Origin: Methanoculleus chikugoensis
GTDB lineage: Archaea > Halobacteriota > Methanomicrobia > Methanomicrobiales > Methanoculleaceae
Length of the DNA: 64,000 nt
Reading direction: 5' to 3'
NCBI RefSeq assembly: GCF_900095385.1
Contig: NZ_FMID01000017.1
Location: 1-64,000, forward strand
Under the pieces are notes generated by a model, which saw nothing but the letters and a program-made list of their open reading frames with translations, did not search any database and had not been told where the DNA came from. A program made the translations under genes and the position numbers. Positions 7,866 through 17,100 of the stretch are shown here, one piece after another. The first letter of the stretch is position 1. Each line of letters begins with the position of its first letter.

Positions 7866-9041
7866 TCACGTGCAGACGATCTGCTCTTCTTCCGGCTCGC
7901 CTTCGAGATACTCGTGCGCCGAGAGCGCCGCCTTCGCCCCATCGCCGGCGGCGACGATGATCTGTTTGGCCTTGACGCAGGTCGCGTCCCCGGCCGCAAA
8001 GACCCCGGAAACGCTCGTATGACCGTTTTCGTCGATGACGATCTCACCCTGCTCGTTCAGCGCCACGAGATCCTTGAGAAACCCCGTATTCGGCGCAAGC
8101 CCGATCGCGAGGAAGAGCCCCTCCACGTCGAGATCCGTCTCCTCACCGGCCTCGCTGTCGCGGATCGTGATCCCGGTCAGGCCCGCGTCCCCGTGGAGCG
8201 CCGTCACCTCGTGGTGGGAGAAGGTCTGCACCCCCGCCTTCTCTGCCCGGTCAATGTAGACCTCGTCGCAGCGGAGAGACCTCCGGGCGATCAGGGCCAC
8301 CGAACTCGTGAACTTCGTCATCTCGATCGCGGTCTGAAGCGCTGCGTTCCCGCCGCCGACGACGGCTACCGGTTTACCACGATAGAGCGGGGCGTCGCAG
8401 ATGGCGCAGATCGAGACGCCCTTCCCCATCAGCCGATCCTCACCCGGGACCCCCAGTCTCCGGGGCTCCTTGCCCGGGGCGAGGATGAGCGTCCGGGAAC
8501 GGTAGACGGTTCCCGAGGCCGTCCGGACGAGGAACGCCTCATCCTCCTTGCGGACCTCCCCGACACTGTCGAGCTCGAGACGGACCTGGAACCCCCGGAC
8601 CTGCTCCTCGAACTTCCGGACCAGTTCCTCGCCCGAGATCGTCGAAAATCCCATATAGTTCTCGATGGTCCAGCTCCAGGCCGCCTGACCGCCGACGTTC
8701 TCCGCTATGACGACGGTCTTCATGAGTTTCCGGGCGCAATAGACCGCTGCCGTCAGCCCTGCCGGACCGGCGCCCACAATGATCGTGTCGTGGACGATCT
8801 CCTCCGGCGGCGTCCCGAAGAGCTCGCGGAGCCGCTTTGCATCAAACCCGACGACCACCTCGTCGCCAAAGACCGTGACCGGCACCCCCCGCTGCCCCGA
8901 GATCGCGATCATCTCGCGGGCCGCCTCGCGGTCCTTCCCGACGTCGACGATCTCAAACTCGACGTCGTGTTTCCGGAGGAACGCCTGAACCATCCGGCAG
9001 TACGGGCAGTTCTCCGTCGTGTAGACCTTAACGCCTGCCAT
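7866..9041 (-). CDS. Glutaredoxin-thioredoxin reductase fusion
   Basis: 391 residues. Residues 1-78 form a glutaredoxin-like domain (VYTTENCPYCRMV, catalytic CPYC; GVPVTV cis-proline). Residues from 84 form an NAD(P)H thioredoxin reductase: FAD-binding IIVGAGPAGLTAAVY, redox pair CAIC, nucleotide-binding VAVVGGGNAAL, and C-terminal FAAGDATC. The fusion would pass electrons from NAD(P)H through flavin to disulfides in one chain. ATG 9041 was chosen because a TTAAATAC box lies about 25 bp upstream, giving a leaderless transcript. It sits beside rubrerythrin in the redox cluster. Confidence 0.88.
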   Translation of the reverse strand: MAGVKVYTTENCPYCRMVQAFLRKHDVEFEIVDVGKDREAAREMIAISGQRGVPVTVFGDEVVVGFDAKRLRELFGTPPEEIVHDTIIVGAGPAGLTAAVYCARKLMKTVVIAENVGGQAAWSWTIENYMGFSTISGEELVRKFEEQVRGFQVRLELDSVGEVRKEDEAFLVRTASGTVYRSRTLILAPGKEPRRLGVPGEDRLMGKGVSICAICDAPLYRGKPVAVVGGGNAALQTAIEMTKFTSSVALIARRSLRCDEVYIDRAEKAGVQTFSHHEVTALHGDAGLTGITIRDSEAGEETDLDVEGLFLAIGLAPNTGFLKDLVALNEQGEIVIDENGHTSVSGVFAAGDATCVKAKQIIVAAGDGAKAALSAHEYLEGEPEEEQIVCT

Positions 9042-9131
9042 GTGAGGGAATATCTCGGGAAGAGTATTTAACTTACGGGGGTGCGGTGCAGGAACCCCGG
9101 CCACGGCGGCACCGAGCCGAAAAGAAAGAGA

Positions 9132-9632
9132 TTATTGGATTTCGCGGAACATCCGTGCCGGAACCCCGCAGATCGGGCACTTCTCCGGCGCCGCCCCGAT
9201 CTCGAGGTTGCCGCAGACCGGGCAGAGGAAGACCTTATCCGCATCGAGGTCTTTTCCTTCCCGGACGGCCTCGAGCGCCTGGAGGTAGAGGTTCGCGTGC
9301 ACCTCTTCCGCCTTCATCGCATGGGTGAAGACGATCGATGCCTCGTTCTTCCGCTCCTCCTTCGCCTCAGCGACGAACGGGGGGTACATCTCCATGAACT
9401 CGTAGTTCTCGCCCTCCATCGCGCTCTTCAGGTTCTCCTCGGTGCTCCCGACGGCGTTCAGGATGAAGAGAAGGCGTTTCGCGTGGACGGCTTCCGCTTC
9501 GCTTGCCGCACGGAAGAGTTTTGCCACCGCGGGATACCCTTCGGCGGCTGCCTTCTCTGCAAAGACCGAGTATTTTCTGTTCGCCTGGGACTCCCCGGCG
9601 TACGCATTCTGAGCGTTCTCATCTGTCGGCAT
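9132..9632 (-). CDS. Rubrerythrin
   Basis: A 166-residue peroxide-reducing protein. The ferritin-like diiron domain supplies glutamates from YAGESQANRKY, SEAEAVHAKRL and HAMKAEEVHANLY. The C-terminal rubredoxin-like knuckles are CPVCG and CPICG. A TAATA box about 26 bp upstream of ATG 9632 suggests a leaderless transcript. It belongs to the oxygen-defence cluster. Confidence 0.93.
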   Translation of the reverse strand: MPTDENAQNAYAGESQANRKYSVFAEKAAAEGYPAVAKLFRAASEAEAVHAKRLLFILNAVGSTEENLKSAMEGENYEFMEMYPPFVAEAKEERKNEASIVFTHAMKAEEVHANLYLQALEAVREGKDLDADKVFLCPVCGNLEIGAAPEKCPICGVPARMFREIQ

Positions 9633-9717
9633 GGATGGATCATTGCGGGACGCTCGTATTAAACTTTTCACCTTGTCTCCGGAAACCCTATGCCGCCGGA
9701 GCACCTACCCCCGGTGA

Positions 9718-10584
9718 ATGCATGGCAAACGGGTGCGCCGGATCTTTCTCATCGTCCTCGCCCTGAACCTCGCCGTCGCGCTCGCCAAAATGGTCTTCGG
9801 CCTCCTCGCCGGGTCGGTGAGCATGGTAGCGGACGCGTTCCACTCGGGGTTCGACTCTCTCTCGAACGTCGTCGGTATCGTCGCCCTTTACTTCGCCGGG
9901 AAACCCCCCGACCCCGAACACCCCTACGGTCACGGCAAGATCGAGGCGCTCGGCACCCTGCTCATCGGGGTGATGCTCCTCCTGACCGCCGCCGGGATCC
10001 TCTACGAGGGCTACCAGCGGCTCGTCGAAGCCGTCGCCCCCGAGATCACCGTGGTCACCGTCGGGGTCATGGTCGGGACGCTCGTCGTCAATCTCGCCGT
10101 CTCCACCTACGAACGGAGGAAGGGCGAGGAGTACCGGAGCCAGATCCTGGTCGCCGACTCCCGGCATACGAAGAGCGACGTCTTCGTCTCTTTAGCCGTC
10201 CTCGGGGGGTTTATCGCCGTCGGGCTAGGGTTTCCGGCGGCCGACCCGGTCATCGCGTTCGCCATCGGCCTCCTCATCGCGAGGATGGGAGTCGGGGTTC
10301 TCTACGACGCCGCCCGGGTGCTCACCGACACGATGGACCTCCCCTGCGACCCGGCGCTCATCGAAGCGGTGGTGATGGATACTCCGGGGGTGACCGGCTA
10401 CCACGACTTCCGGTGCCGGGGAAAACCGGACGAGATCCTTGCCGACATTCACATCACCGTCGATCCGGCCCTCCCGGTCTCCCGGGCGCACGATATCTCC
10501 GATGAGGTGGAACGCCGGCTCAAAGGGGCGCTGCCGGGGCTCGCCGAGGTCGTCGTCCACATCGAGCCCGACGACTCAGCCTAA
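9718..10584 (+). CDS. Cation diffusion facilitator (CDF) transporter
   Basis: A 288-residue divalent-metal/proton antiporter. Six helices occupy residues 1-205, with metal-binding residues in DAFHSGFDSLSN (helix 2) and DSRHTKSDVF (helix 5). A C-terminal cytoplasmic domain (about 210-288) contains DIHITVDP. The HPYGHGKIE loop is typical. Zinc, manganese or iron could be the substrate; the redox neighbours favour iron or manganese but do not prove it. GGTGA precedes ATG 9718. Confidence 0.9.
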   Translation: MHGKRVRRIFLIVLALNLAVALAKMVFGLLAGSVSMVADAFHSGFDSLSNVVGIVALYFAGKPPDPEHPYGHGKIEALGTLLIGVMLLLTAAGILYEGYQRLVEAVAPEITVVTVGVMVGTLVVNLAVSTYERRKGEEYRSQILVADSRHTKSDVFVSLAVLGGFIAVGLGFPAADPVIAFAIGLLIARMGVGVLYDAARVLTDTMDLPCDPALIEAVVMDTPGVTGYHDFRCRGKPDEILADIHITVDPALPVSRAHDISDEVERRLKGALPGLAEVVVHIEPDDSA

Positions 10585-11166
10585 AATCTGCCCGAGTTCG
10601 TAGCCCTTCCGGTAGGCCGCCTCCATCACCTCGGGCCGTGTCCGGATGTCCCGGATGGTGTCCATGTCGTTCTGGAGCACCTCGTCCCAGTAGGGGCAGT
10701 CGATGATCTCTCCGAACGCCCGGGCGGTCATCTTCACGCCGAGAAAGACGTTCGGGATGTTCATCCCCGCGATCGATATGAAGAGCATCTTTCGTTTCTT
10801 CCGCCTCTCAGGAGAGATGAACGACCGCCCCCGGTGGTATTTTGCCATATAAAAGACCTGGAACCGATCGATGAACGATTTGAGCCTTCCGGGGATGCCC
10901 ATCGTCATCACCGGGGTGGCGATGATCAGGCCGTCCATCTCGCGGAACTTCCGAAAGACCTCCTCCATCTCATCCTGGATAAGGCAGGTTTCGCTCCCCA
11001 TGCACTGGAAGAACTCCATGCAGGGCAGAACGTCCATGTGCGCGACCTCAAGCTTCTCGACCTCGCACCCGGCCTCCTCTGCACCCCTGATGGCCTCGTC
11101 GAGGAGACGGGCGGTGTTCCCGTCGAGAATGGGGCTCCCGAGCAGCGCGACAACCTTCTTGGGCAT
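10576..11166 (-). CDS. Iron-sulfur flavoprotein / NADPH-dependent FMN reductase family
   Basis: A 196-residue flavodoxin-like protein with an N-terminal phosphate-binding loop (LLGSPILDGNTARLL) and ATPVMTMGIPGRLKSFIDRF for FMN. The cysteines CMEFFQC and C six residues later (CMGSETC) are spaced differently from the compact cluster of the two paralogs at 12.7-13.9 kb, so cluster binding is less certain. A TTTTAATA box lies 27 bp upstream of the ATG. It overlaps the convergent CDF gene by 9 bp. Confidence 0.8.
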   Translation of the reverse strand: MPKKVVALLGSPILDGNTARLLDEAIRGAEEAGCEVEKLEVAHMDVLPCMEFFQCMGSETCLIQDEMEEVFRKFREMDGLIIATPVMTMGIPGRLKSFIDRFQVFYMAKYHRGRSFISPERRKKRKMLFISIAGMNIPNVFLGVKMTARAFGEIIDCPYWDEVLQNDMDTIRDIRTRPEVMEAAYRKGYELGQILG

Positions 11167-11270
11167 GCAGCAGGGTTGCCCACGGCTCTATTAAAAGGAT
11201 CCGGATACCCGGGGCCGGAAGGGGAACTGCTAAATATCTTGTGGAGCAATTACCGCTCTGGTGAATTTCT

Positions 11271-11513
11271 ATGGCCGAACCAGAGACCAACAAGACAGCG
11301 AAAGCCGGTGAGAGGCCGGGTCCCGGCCGGTTCATCTGCATCGACTGCGGACGGGAGGTCCGGATCGACAGCACCGACGAGGACCTCGTCAAATGCCCGA
11401 CATGCGCCTGCGAGATGTACAACTGTCTCCCGATGACGCATATCAGGCCGGACATCAAGACACCCGAGGACGTCCTGAATCCGCCCAAGAGAAAGAAGAC
11501 CGGAGAGCCGTAG
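11271..11513 (+). CDS. Small zinc-ribbon protein
   Basis: 80 residues with a rubredoxin-like or zinc-ribbon knuckle pair: [10 protein letters not shown] near residues 21-30 and [10 protein letters not shown] near 41-50. The tails are polar. First gene of a plus-strand redox operon with desulforedoxin, CMD protein and peroxiredoxin. Function unknown; electron carrier or metal-binding accessory are both possible. Confidence 0.65.
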   Translation: MAEPETNKTAKAGERPGPGRFICIDCGREVRIDSTDEDLVKCPTCACEMYNCLPMTHIRPDIKTPEDVLNPPKRKKTGEP

Positions 11514-11524
11514 AGGTGAGTGAA

Positions 11525-11650
11525 ATGGTGAACGTATCGGCGAAAGGGCAGGTCTACCACTGCGAGATCTGCGGAAACGTTGTCCAGGTGCTCGAAGCCG
11601 GCGGCGGCGAACTGATCTGCTGCGGCGAGCCGATGGTGCTTGAGGAGTGA
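11525..11650 (+). CDS. Desulforedoxin-like protein
   Basis: A 41-residue protein with [10 protein letters not shown] and LICCGEPM, the C-x2-C and CC ligands of the FeS4 centre of desulforedoxin and of the N-terminal domain of desulfoferrodoxin. Here the domain stands alone without the superoxide reductase domain. GAGGTGAG lies just upstream, 11 bp after the zinc-ribbon gene. A role in electron transfer to the peroxidases nearby is inference. Confidence 0.8.
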   Translation: MVNVSAKGQVYHCEICGNVVQVLEAGGGELICCGEPMVLEE

Positions 11651-11655
11651 TCGGT

Positions 11656-12006
11656 ATGGAAGAGAAGAAACTCGAAGAGAAGATCGGGAAGATCCCCGTG
11701 ATCTTCAAGGAACTCAAAGAGACCGACCCCGACCTCTACGGAAAGGTCATGGGGCTCGATCAGGTGATCTGGGCCGACGGCGCCCTCTCCAGGCAGACGA
11801 AGAAGGTCATCGCGATCGCGATCGCCGCGGCGCTCCGGGACGGGCACGCCGTCCGGGCGCAGATGGCCGGTGCCGCGAATCTTGGCGTATCGAAGGAAGA
11901 GATCGAGGAAGGGCTCAGGGTTGCGTTCCTGCTCGCGGGGATGCCGGCCTACGTCCACGGCAAGACCGCCCTCGAAGAGTACCTGGGCAACCGCCCGCGG
12001 AAGTGA
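11656..12006 (+). CDS. Carboxymuconolactone decarboxylase-family protein lacking the redox cysteines
   Basis: A 116-residue helical protein of the CMD/AhpD family: IWADGALSRQTKKVIAIAIA, then a segment ending MAGAANLGVSKEEIEEGL. AhpD relatives use C-x2-C-x3-H at the start of the latter helix; here the region reads ALRDGHAVRAQMAG, so the cysteines are absent. It is therefore probably not an AhpD-type peroxidase adaptor. ATG 11656 follows GAGGAG by 8 bp. It lies 3 bp before the peroxiredoxin gene. Confidence 0.8.
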   Translation: MEEKKLEEKIGKIPVIFKELKETDPDLYGKVMGLDQVIWADGALSRQTKKVIAIAIAAALRDGHAVRAQMAGAANLGVSKEEIEEGLRVAFLLAGMPAYVHGKTALEEYLGNRPRK

Positions 12007-12009
12007 TTC

Positions 12010-12654
12010 ATGGAACCTGCAGAGTTGCTCCAGATGCCGGTCATCGGTGAGAAAGCACCGGAATTCGACGCGCTGACCACTCACGGACGCCTGAAACTCT
12101 CGGACCTCAAGGGAAAGTGGGTCATCCTCTTCTCCCACCCGGCCGACTTCACGCCGGTCTGCACCACTGAGTTCATGGCGTTCGCCGCGATCGCCGACGA
12201 ACTCAAGGAACTGAACGTCCAGCTCGTCGGCCTCTCGATCGACAGCGTCCACTCGCACCTCGCGTGGGTTCGGAACATCAAGGAGAAGATGGGCGTCGAG
12301 ATCCCGTTCCCGATCATCGCCGACCTCGACATGAAGGTCGCCAAAACCTACGGGATGCTCCACCCCGGGCAGAGCACCACCTCGACGATCAGGACTGTCT
12401 TCTTCATCGATGACAAGGGCGTCATGCGTGCCATGCTCTACTACCCGATGTCCAACGGCCGCTCCATGCCCGAGATCCTCAGGATCACGAAGGCCCTCCA
12501 GACCTCAGACGCGCACGGCATCGCGACGCCGGCGAACTGGGAGCCCGGCGAGAAGGTGATCGTCCCGGCGCCGAAGACACCCGAAGAGATCGAGAAGCGG
12601 ATGAAAGAAGGCTACGAGTGCAAAGACTGGTACCTCTGCTTCAAGAACCTCTAA
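12010..12654 (+). CDS. Peroxiredoxin (Prx6-type)
   Basis: A 214-residue peroxidase with the peroxidatic cysteine in HPADFTPVCTTEF near residue 50. The later FPIIADLD and RTVFFIDDKG elements and the C-terminal YECKDWYLCFK match archaeal Prx6-type enzymes, in which extra C-terminal cysteines resolve the sulfenic acid. Last gene of the 11.27-12.65 kb operon; a T7 tract follows at 12662. Confidence 0.94.
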   Translation: MEPAELLQMPVIGEKAPEFDALTTHGRLKLSDLKGKWVILFSHPADFTPVCTTEFMAFAAIADELKELNVQLVGLSIDSVHSHLAWVRNIKEKMGVEIPFPIIADLDMKVAKTYGMLHPGQSTTSTIRTVFFIDDKGVMRAMLYYPMSNGRSMPEILRITKALQTSDAHGIATPANWEPGEKVIVPAPKTPEEIEKRMKEGYECKDWYLCFKNL

Positions 12655-12661
12655 CCTGTAC

Positions 12662-12668
12662 TTTTTTT
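12662..12668 (+). terminator. T-tract terminator after peroxiredoxin
   Basis: Seven T residues occur 8 bp after the peroxiredoxin stop and before the next start, which fits archaeal oligo-T termination. Confidence 0.5.
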
Positions 12669-12694
12669 GCCCCCGAACGGACAATACTTCCTGT

Positions 12695-13306
12695 ATGACC
12701 ATCGACGTCCTCGCGTTTGCGACCTCGCCCCGCCGTCACGGCAACTCCGAGACCCTCCTCGACTGGGTGCTCGCGGCGATGGCGGAGGAGGGGGCCGCGA
12801 CCGAGAAGATCGCCGTCACCGAGGTTGATATCAGGCCCTGCCGCGGATGCAATGTCTGCGAGACGCTCAACCGGTGCGTCCAGCGGGACTACATGGACTA
12901 CGTCTACGACCGGATCGTCGCGGCCGACTGCATCGTCCTCGCCGCCCCGATCTACTGCATGGGGCTCCCGGCACAGGCGAAGGCACTGGTCGACCGGGCG
13001 CAGGTCTTCCGGTCCCGGAAGTACGTCCTCCATCTCCCGGTCGCGGCGCCCGAGCGGAAAGGGAAGCGGGTCGGGATCTTCCTCTCGACCGCCGGGCAGA
13101 ACTGGGACTACGTCTTCGACGCGGCGATCCCGTCGGTGAAATGCTTCTTTCACGTCGCCGACGTCCGGAATAAGGATCTCCGGTACCTGATGGTGAACGG
13201 GGTCGACGAGAAGGGCGCGATCGAGCGCCACCCGACCGCGAAAGCCGACGCGGAGAGCCTCGCACGGGAGGTCGCCGCGCACCTGCGGGAGGTCGGGGCG
13301 GCATGA
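12695..13306 (+). CDS. Iron-sulfur flavoprotein (Isf family)
   Basis: 203 residues with a flavodoxin-like fold: TSPRRHGNSETLLDW phosphate loop, and the Isf cluster motif CRGCNVCETLNRC near residues 49-61. APIYCMGLPAQAKALVDR follows for FMN binding. Isf proteins of methanogens move electrons and can reduce oxygen or peroxide. It overlaps the next paralog by ATGA, so the two are coupled. Confidence 0.87.
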   Translation: MTIDVLAFATSPRRHGNSETLLDWVLAAMAEEGAATEKIAVTEVDIRPCRGCNVCETLNRCVQRDYMDYVYDRIVAADCIVLAAPIYCMGLPAQAKALVDRAQVFRSRKYVLHLPVAAPERKGKRVGIFLSTAGQNWDYVFDAAIPSVKCFFHVADVRNKDLRYLMVNGVDEKGAIERHPTAKADAESLAREVAAHLREVGAA

Positions 13307-13923
13307 CCATAAAAGTCCTCGGCATCTCCGGCAGCCCCCGGCGGCACGGAAACACCGAGACGCTGCTCGACGCCGTGCTCGAGGGGGCCCGGGAAGCAGG
13401 AGCCGACGTGGAGAAGATCGTCCTCCGGCCGCTCGAGTACGCCTCATGCCGGGGATGCAACGCCTGCCATAAAACGGGGGTCTGCGTCATCGAAGACGAC
13501 CTCACGCCGGTCTTCGAGAAGATCGCCGCCGCCGACGTCCTTGTCCTTGCTTCCCCCATCTACTCGATGGGGATCACGGCGGAGGCGAAGGGGCTGATCG
13601 ACCGCGCGCAGTATCTCTGGGCGCGCAAATTCATCCTGAAGAATCTCTACTACGCTCCCGACCGCACCCGCCGCCACAAGGGGATATTCGTCTCGACCGC
13701 GGGGCTCGGGTGGGAGAACGTCTTCGACGCGGCGTTCCCGGCGATCACCGCCTTCTTCAACACCACCGGGTTCGAGTACTGGGACAACGTCATCGCCAAC
13801 GATCTCGACCGCTACGGCGGGATCGCGGGGCACCCCACCGCGCTTGCGGAGGCGCGGGAGAAAGGGCGGGACGTGGTCGATCTCCTCGGCAGACGGCGGC
13901 TCCCGGATGACGCAAAACCCTGA
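13303..13923 (+). CDS. Iron-sulfur flavoprotein (Isf family), second copy
   Basis: 206 residues, clearly paralogous to the preceding gene: GISGSPRRHGNTETLLDAVL and CRGCNACHKTGVC, followed by SPIYSMGITAEAKGLIDRAQ. Tandem duplication followed by divergence is the simple reading; a heterodimer is possible. Role as above: electron transfer or oxygen detoxification in the redox cluster. Confidence 0.88.
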   Translation: MTIKVLGISGSPRRHGNTETLLDAVLEGAREAGADVEKIVLRPLEYASCRGCNACHKTGVCVIEDDLTPVFEKIAAADVLVLASPIYSMGITAEAKGLIDRAQYLWARKFILKNLYYAPDRTRRHKGIFVSTAGLGWENVFDAAFPAITAFFNTTGFEYWDNVIANDLDRYGGIAGHPTALAEAREKGRDVVDLLGRRRLPDDAKP

Positions 13924-13973
13924 CTCGTGTTCGTCCCGGATAGCGCCCGGCGCCCCGGGATACGACGGGTGAA

Positions 13974-14046
13974 AAAAATATTCCCCCAACACCGATCCCG
14001 TGCACGATACCCCTCTCCGCTCCCGGGCGCGCTGATGAATATTTTT
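13974..14046. repeat. Distant inverted repeat in the gap before the kinase gene
   Basis: AAAAATATTC at 13974-13983 is repeated inverted as GAATATTTTT at 14037-14046. It lies in the 220-bp non-coding gap between the Isf pair and the kinase, upstream of a TTAATA box near 14069. I see no gene in the gap. Confidence 0.35.
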
Positions 14047-14143
14047 CGTCGCCCGGCAACCAGAACAGATTAATACGTTTTGATATTCCCATATTCAATA
14101 TCAGCCCGCACGATGCATCTTGGGGCAGCAGGAGAAAACACGC

Positions 14144-17100
14144 GTGACCCCCGCCGAGCCTCCGGAGCGCCTGCACGGCGCGCAGCCGGATTACCGGATA
14201 CTGGAGGGCATGGAAGACGCTGTCCTGGTACTCGATGAGGACGCCCGCATAATCTGGGCGAACGCGGCATCCCGGAGGGTACTCGGCGTGCACGAGGGAG
14301 AAACCGGACAGGCGGGGGCGGTGATCGAACTTGCCGATAAGGCTCTTGCGGCACCCGGAAACGGGACTCTGGAGTTCAAGTGCCGGCTCAAGAGCCCGGG
14401 CGGTGAAGAACAGGGATACCGCTGCTCGGGGTGGAGAACGCCGTCCGGGAGAGGCTGGGTGCTCCGGCTCCGGGAAGCCCCGGGCACCGGGGATTACGAG
14501 GCGATCGTCGAGTATACCGGGACGGCAACGATCCTCATCGAGGAGAACGGCACCATTTCAGTGGCGAACACGGAGTTCGAGCGGCTCTCGGGATATTCCC
14601 GCGCCGAGATCGTCGGGTTAAAGCGGTTGACCGATTTCGTAGCATCCAATGATGAACGCCGTCGGCTGAAGGAGTATCATGCCCTCCGGCGAAACGATCC
14701 CGCAACCGCACCGAAGAACTACGCCATCTCGTTCATCGACCGTTCCGGCAACACCCACACCGTCGAGGCCACCATCGGCCTGATCCCGGGAACCGCCCGC
14801 TCCGTGATGTCGCTCCTCGACGTGACCGAGCGGAACCGCGCGGAGCAGGCGCTCCGGGTGAGCGAAGAACGGCTGAACCTGGCACTCTCGGCGGCGGACG
14901 ACGGGCTGGTCGACTGGGACGTCGGCACCGGGACGATCTTTTACAGTCCGCGGTGCTTCACGATGCTCGGCTACGAACCGGGAGCGTTCGTGCCCACGAT
15001 CCCCGCCATCCTCGCACTCGTCCACCCGGACGACCGCGACAGCGTCGAGGCGGCCCTCACCGGGATGACCGCAGGAGTTCGCGACCGCTGCGAGATGGAG
15101 TTCCGGATGAAGTCCGCATCGGGAGAATGGATCTACGTGCTCGACCGGCTCCAGGTGGTCGAGCGCGATGCCCGCGGGAAACCGCTCCGGATCGTGGGGG
15201 CGCATTCCGATATCACAACGAGGAAGGAAGCGGAGCGAGAGCTCCTGATCGGGAAGGTCTCGCTTGAGTCGTCGTTTGCCGCGATCGCCATAGCCGACCT
15301 CGACGGCTACATCACGCACGTCAACCCGGCGCTGCTCGCGCTGGGCGGGCTGACCGAACCCGGGGAGGTTCTCGGACGGCATCTCACGGAGTTCTGGGTG
15401 GACCCGGCCAGGGTCGAGAGGGTGCTTGCGACGTTTGCGGAGCGCGGCAGGTGCAACGGGAAACTGGTCGGCAGAAAGGCCGACGGGACGGAATTTACCG
15501 CTCATATCACCGCGACTCTCCTCAGGGACGACTCCGGAAACCCGATCTGCATCATGGCCACCGCCGTCGATATCAGCAAGGAGATGCGCATGGCGCAGGC
15601 GCTCCGGGAGAGTGAGGAACGCTACCGGACGCTTACGGAGTTTGCACCGGACGGCATCTTCCTCGTAGGCACCGACGGGGAGGTCCTCTTCGTGAACAGT
15701 GCCGGCAGCCGCCTGGTCGACGCAGACCCGGAGAGCCTGCGGGGAAAGAACATCAGGGAACTGTTCCCGCCGGATCTCGTTGATGGATGGCTTCCGGCGC
15801 TCCGGGCCGTAGCGGAGTCTCCAGGGAAGATCTTCACCGCGGAGGGACAGATTCCCGGCGATGACGGGGGGATATGGCTTGAGGCGCGCCTCATCCCGAT
15901 GGTTGAATCCGACGGCACCGCCCGGAGCCTGCTCGGGATAGGCCGCGACATCACCGAACGGAAACGGACGGAAGAGCAGCTCCGGTTCCAGGCGCAGGTG
16001 CTCTCGCAGGTGGAGGACGCCGTGATCGCGGCTGATACGGATGAGAGGATCACCTACATGAACCGGGCGGCAGAGCGGCTCTACGGCGTTCCTTCCGACG
16101 AGGCTCTCGGGAGATCCACCTCAGAACTCTTCACCACCGAGTGGCTCCGCCCGGACGACGAAGAGGGGGCGAAGAATCTCCTCCGCTCATCCGGAACCTG
16201 GCGCGGCGTCGTCGGTCACCGGAAGAAGAATGGAGAGGTTATATCCGTCGACGAGACGCTCAGCACGTTAAACGACGATTCCGGACGGGTTACCGGGACG
16301 CTCTACTCCCTCCGCGACGTGACCGGGCAGCGACGTGCCGAACTCGAACTCCGGATCAAGGATATGGCGATAGCGTCGGCACTCGAAGGCATCTCGCTTT
16401 CCGACCACGACGGTAAGATCATCTACGCCAACCGCGCCTCTCTCGCCATACACGGGTGGGAGAAGGAGGAGATCGTCGGGCAGCATGTCTCGGTGCTCTG
16501 GGGGGCTCCGGGGGAGATGAATCAGATCCGAGAGGAACTTGTCCGGAACGGCACCTGGTCGGGCGAGGTGAAATCGCGACGAAAAGACGGCTCGACCTTC
16601 CCCATGCAGCTCTCCCTCACGGTCGTCACCGATGAAGCGGGCAGGCAGATCTGCACGATGGGTTCGGGGATCGACATCACCAAACGCAAGCAGGCCGAGC
16701 AGGAACTCCGGATCAGGGATATGGCGATAGCATCGTCATTGAGCGCGTTCACCGTCGCCGACCTCGACGGCCGCCTGATCTACGTCAACCGGGCGTTTCT
16801 CTCCATGTGGGGCTACGACTCCCCGACCGAGGTGATCGGGAAGCGGGTCACGGAACTCTGGCAGAACGAGGAGGAGGCCCGGAGTGCGTTTGAGAAGGTC
16901 GTCCGCACCGGCAGGCACATCGGAGAGCGGATCGGGAGACGGCGGGATGAAACGACGTTTTATGCCATGTTCTCCGGAAGCCTGGTCAGGGACGGCGACG
17001 GAGTTCCCCTCTGCATCACGGCTTCGCTCACCGACATCACCAGCCAGAAACAGGCCGAGGCGAACATCCAGGCCCACAACCGCGAGCTCTCGGTCTTAAA

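Noticed and set aside
13924-14143. Possible tRNA or small RNA gene in the gap
   Set aside because: No cloverleaf or conserved tRNA boxes; only an inverted repeat and a TATA box. No tRNA or rRNA gene was found by eye anywhere in the window.
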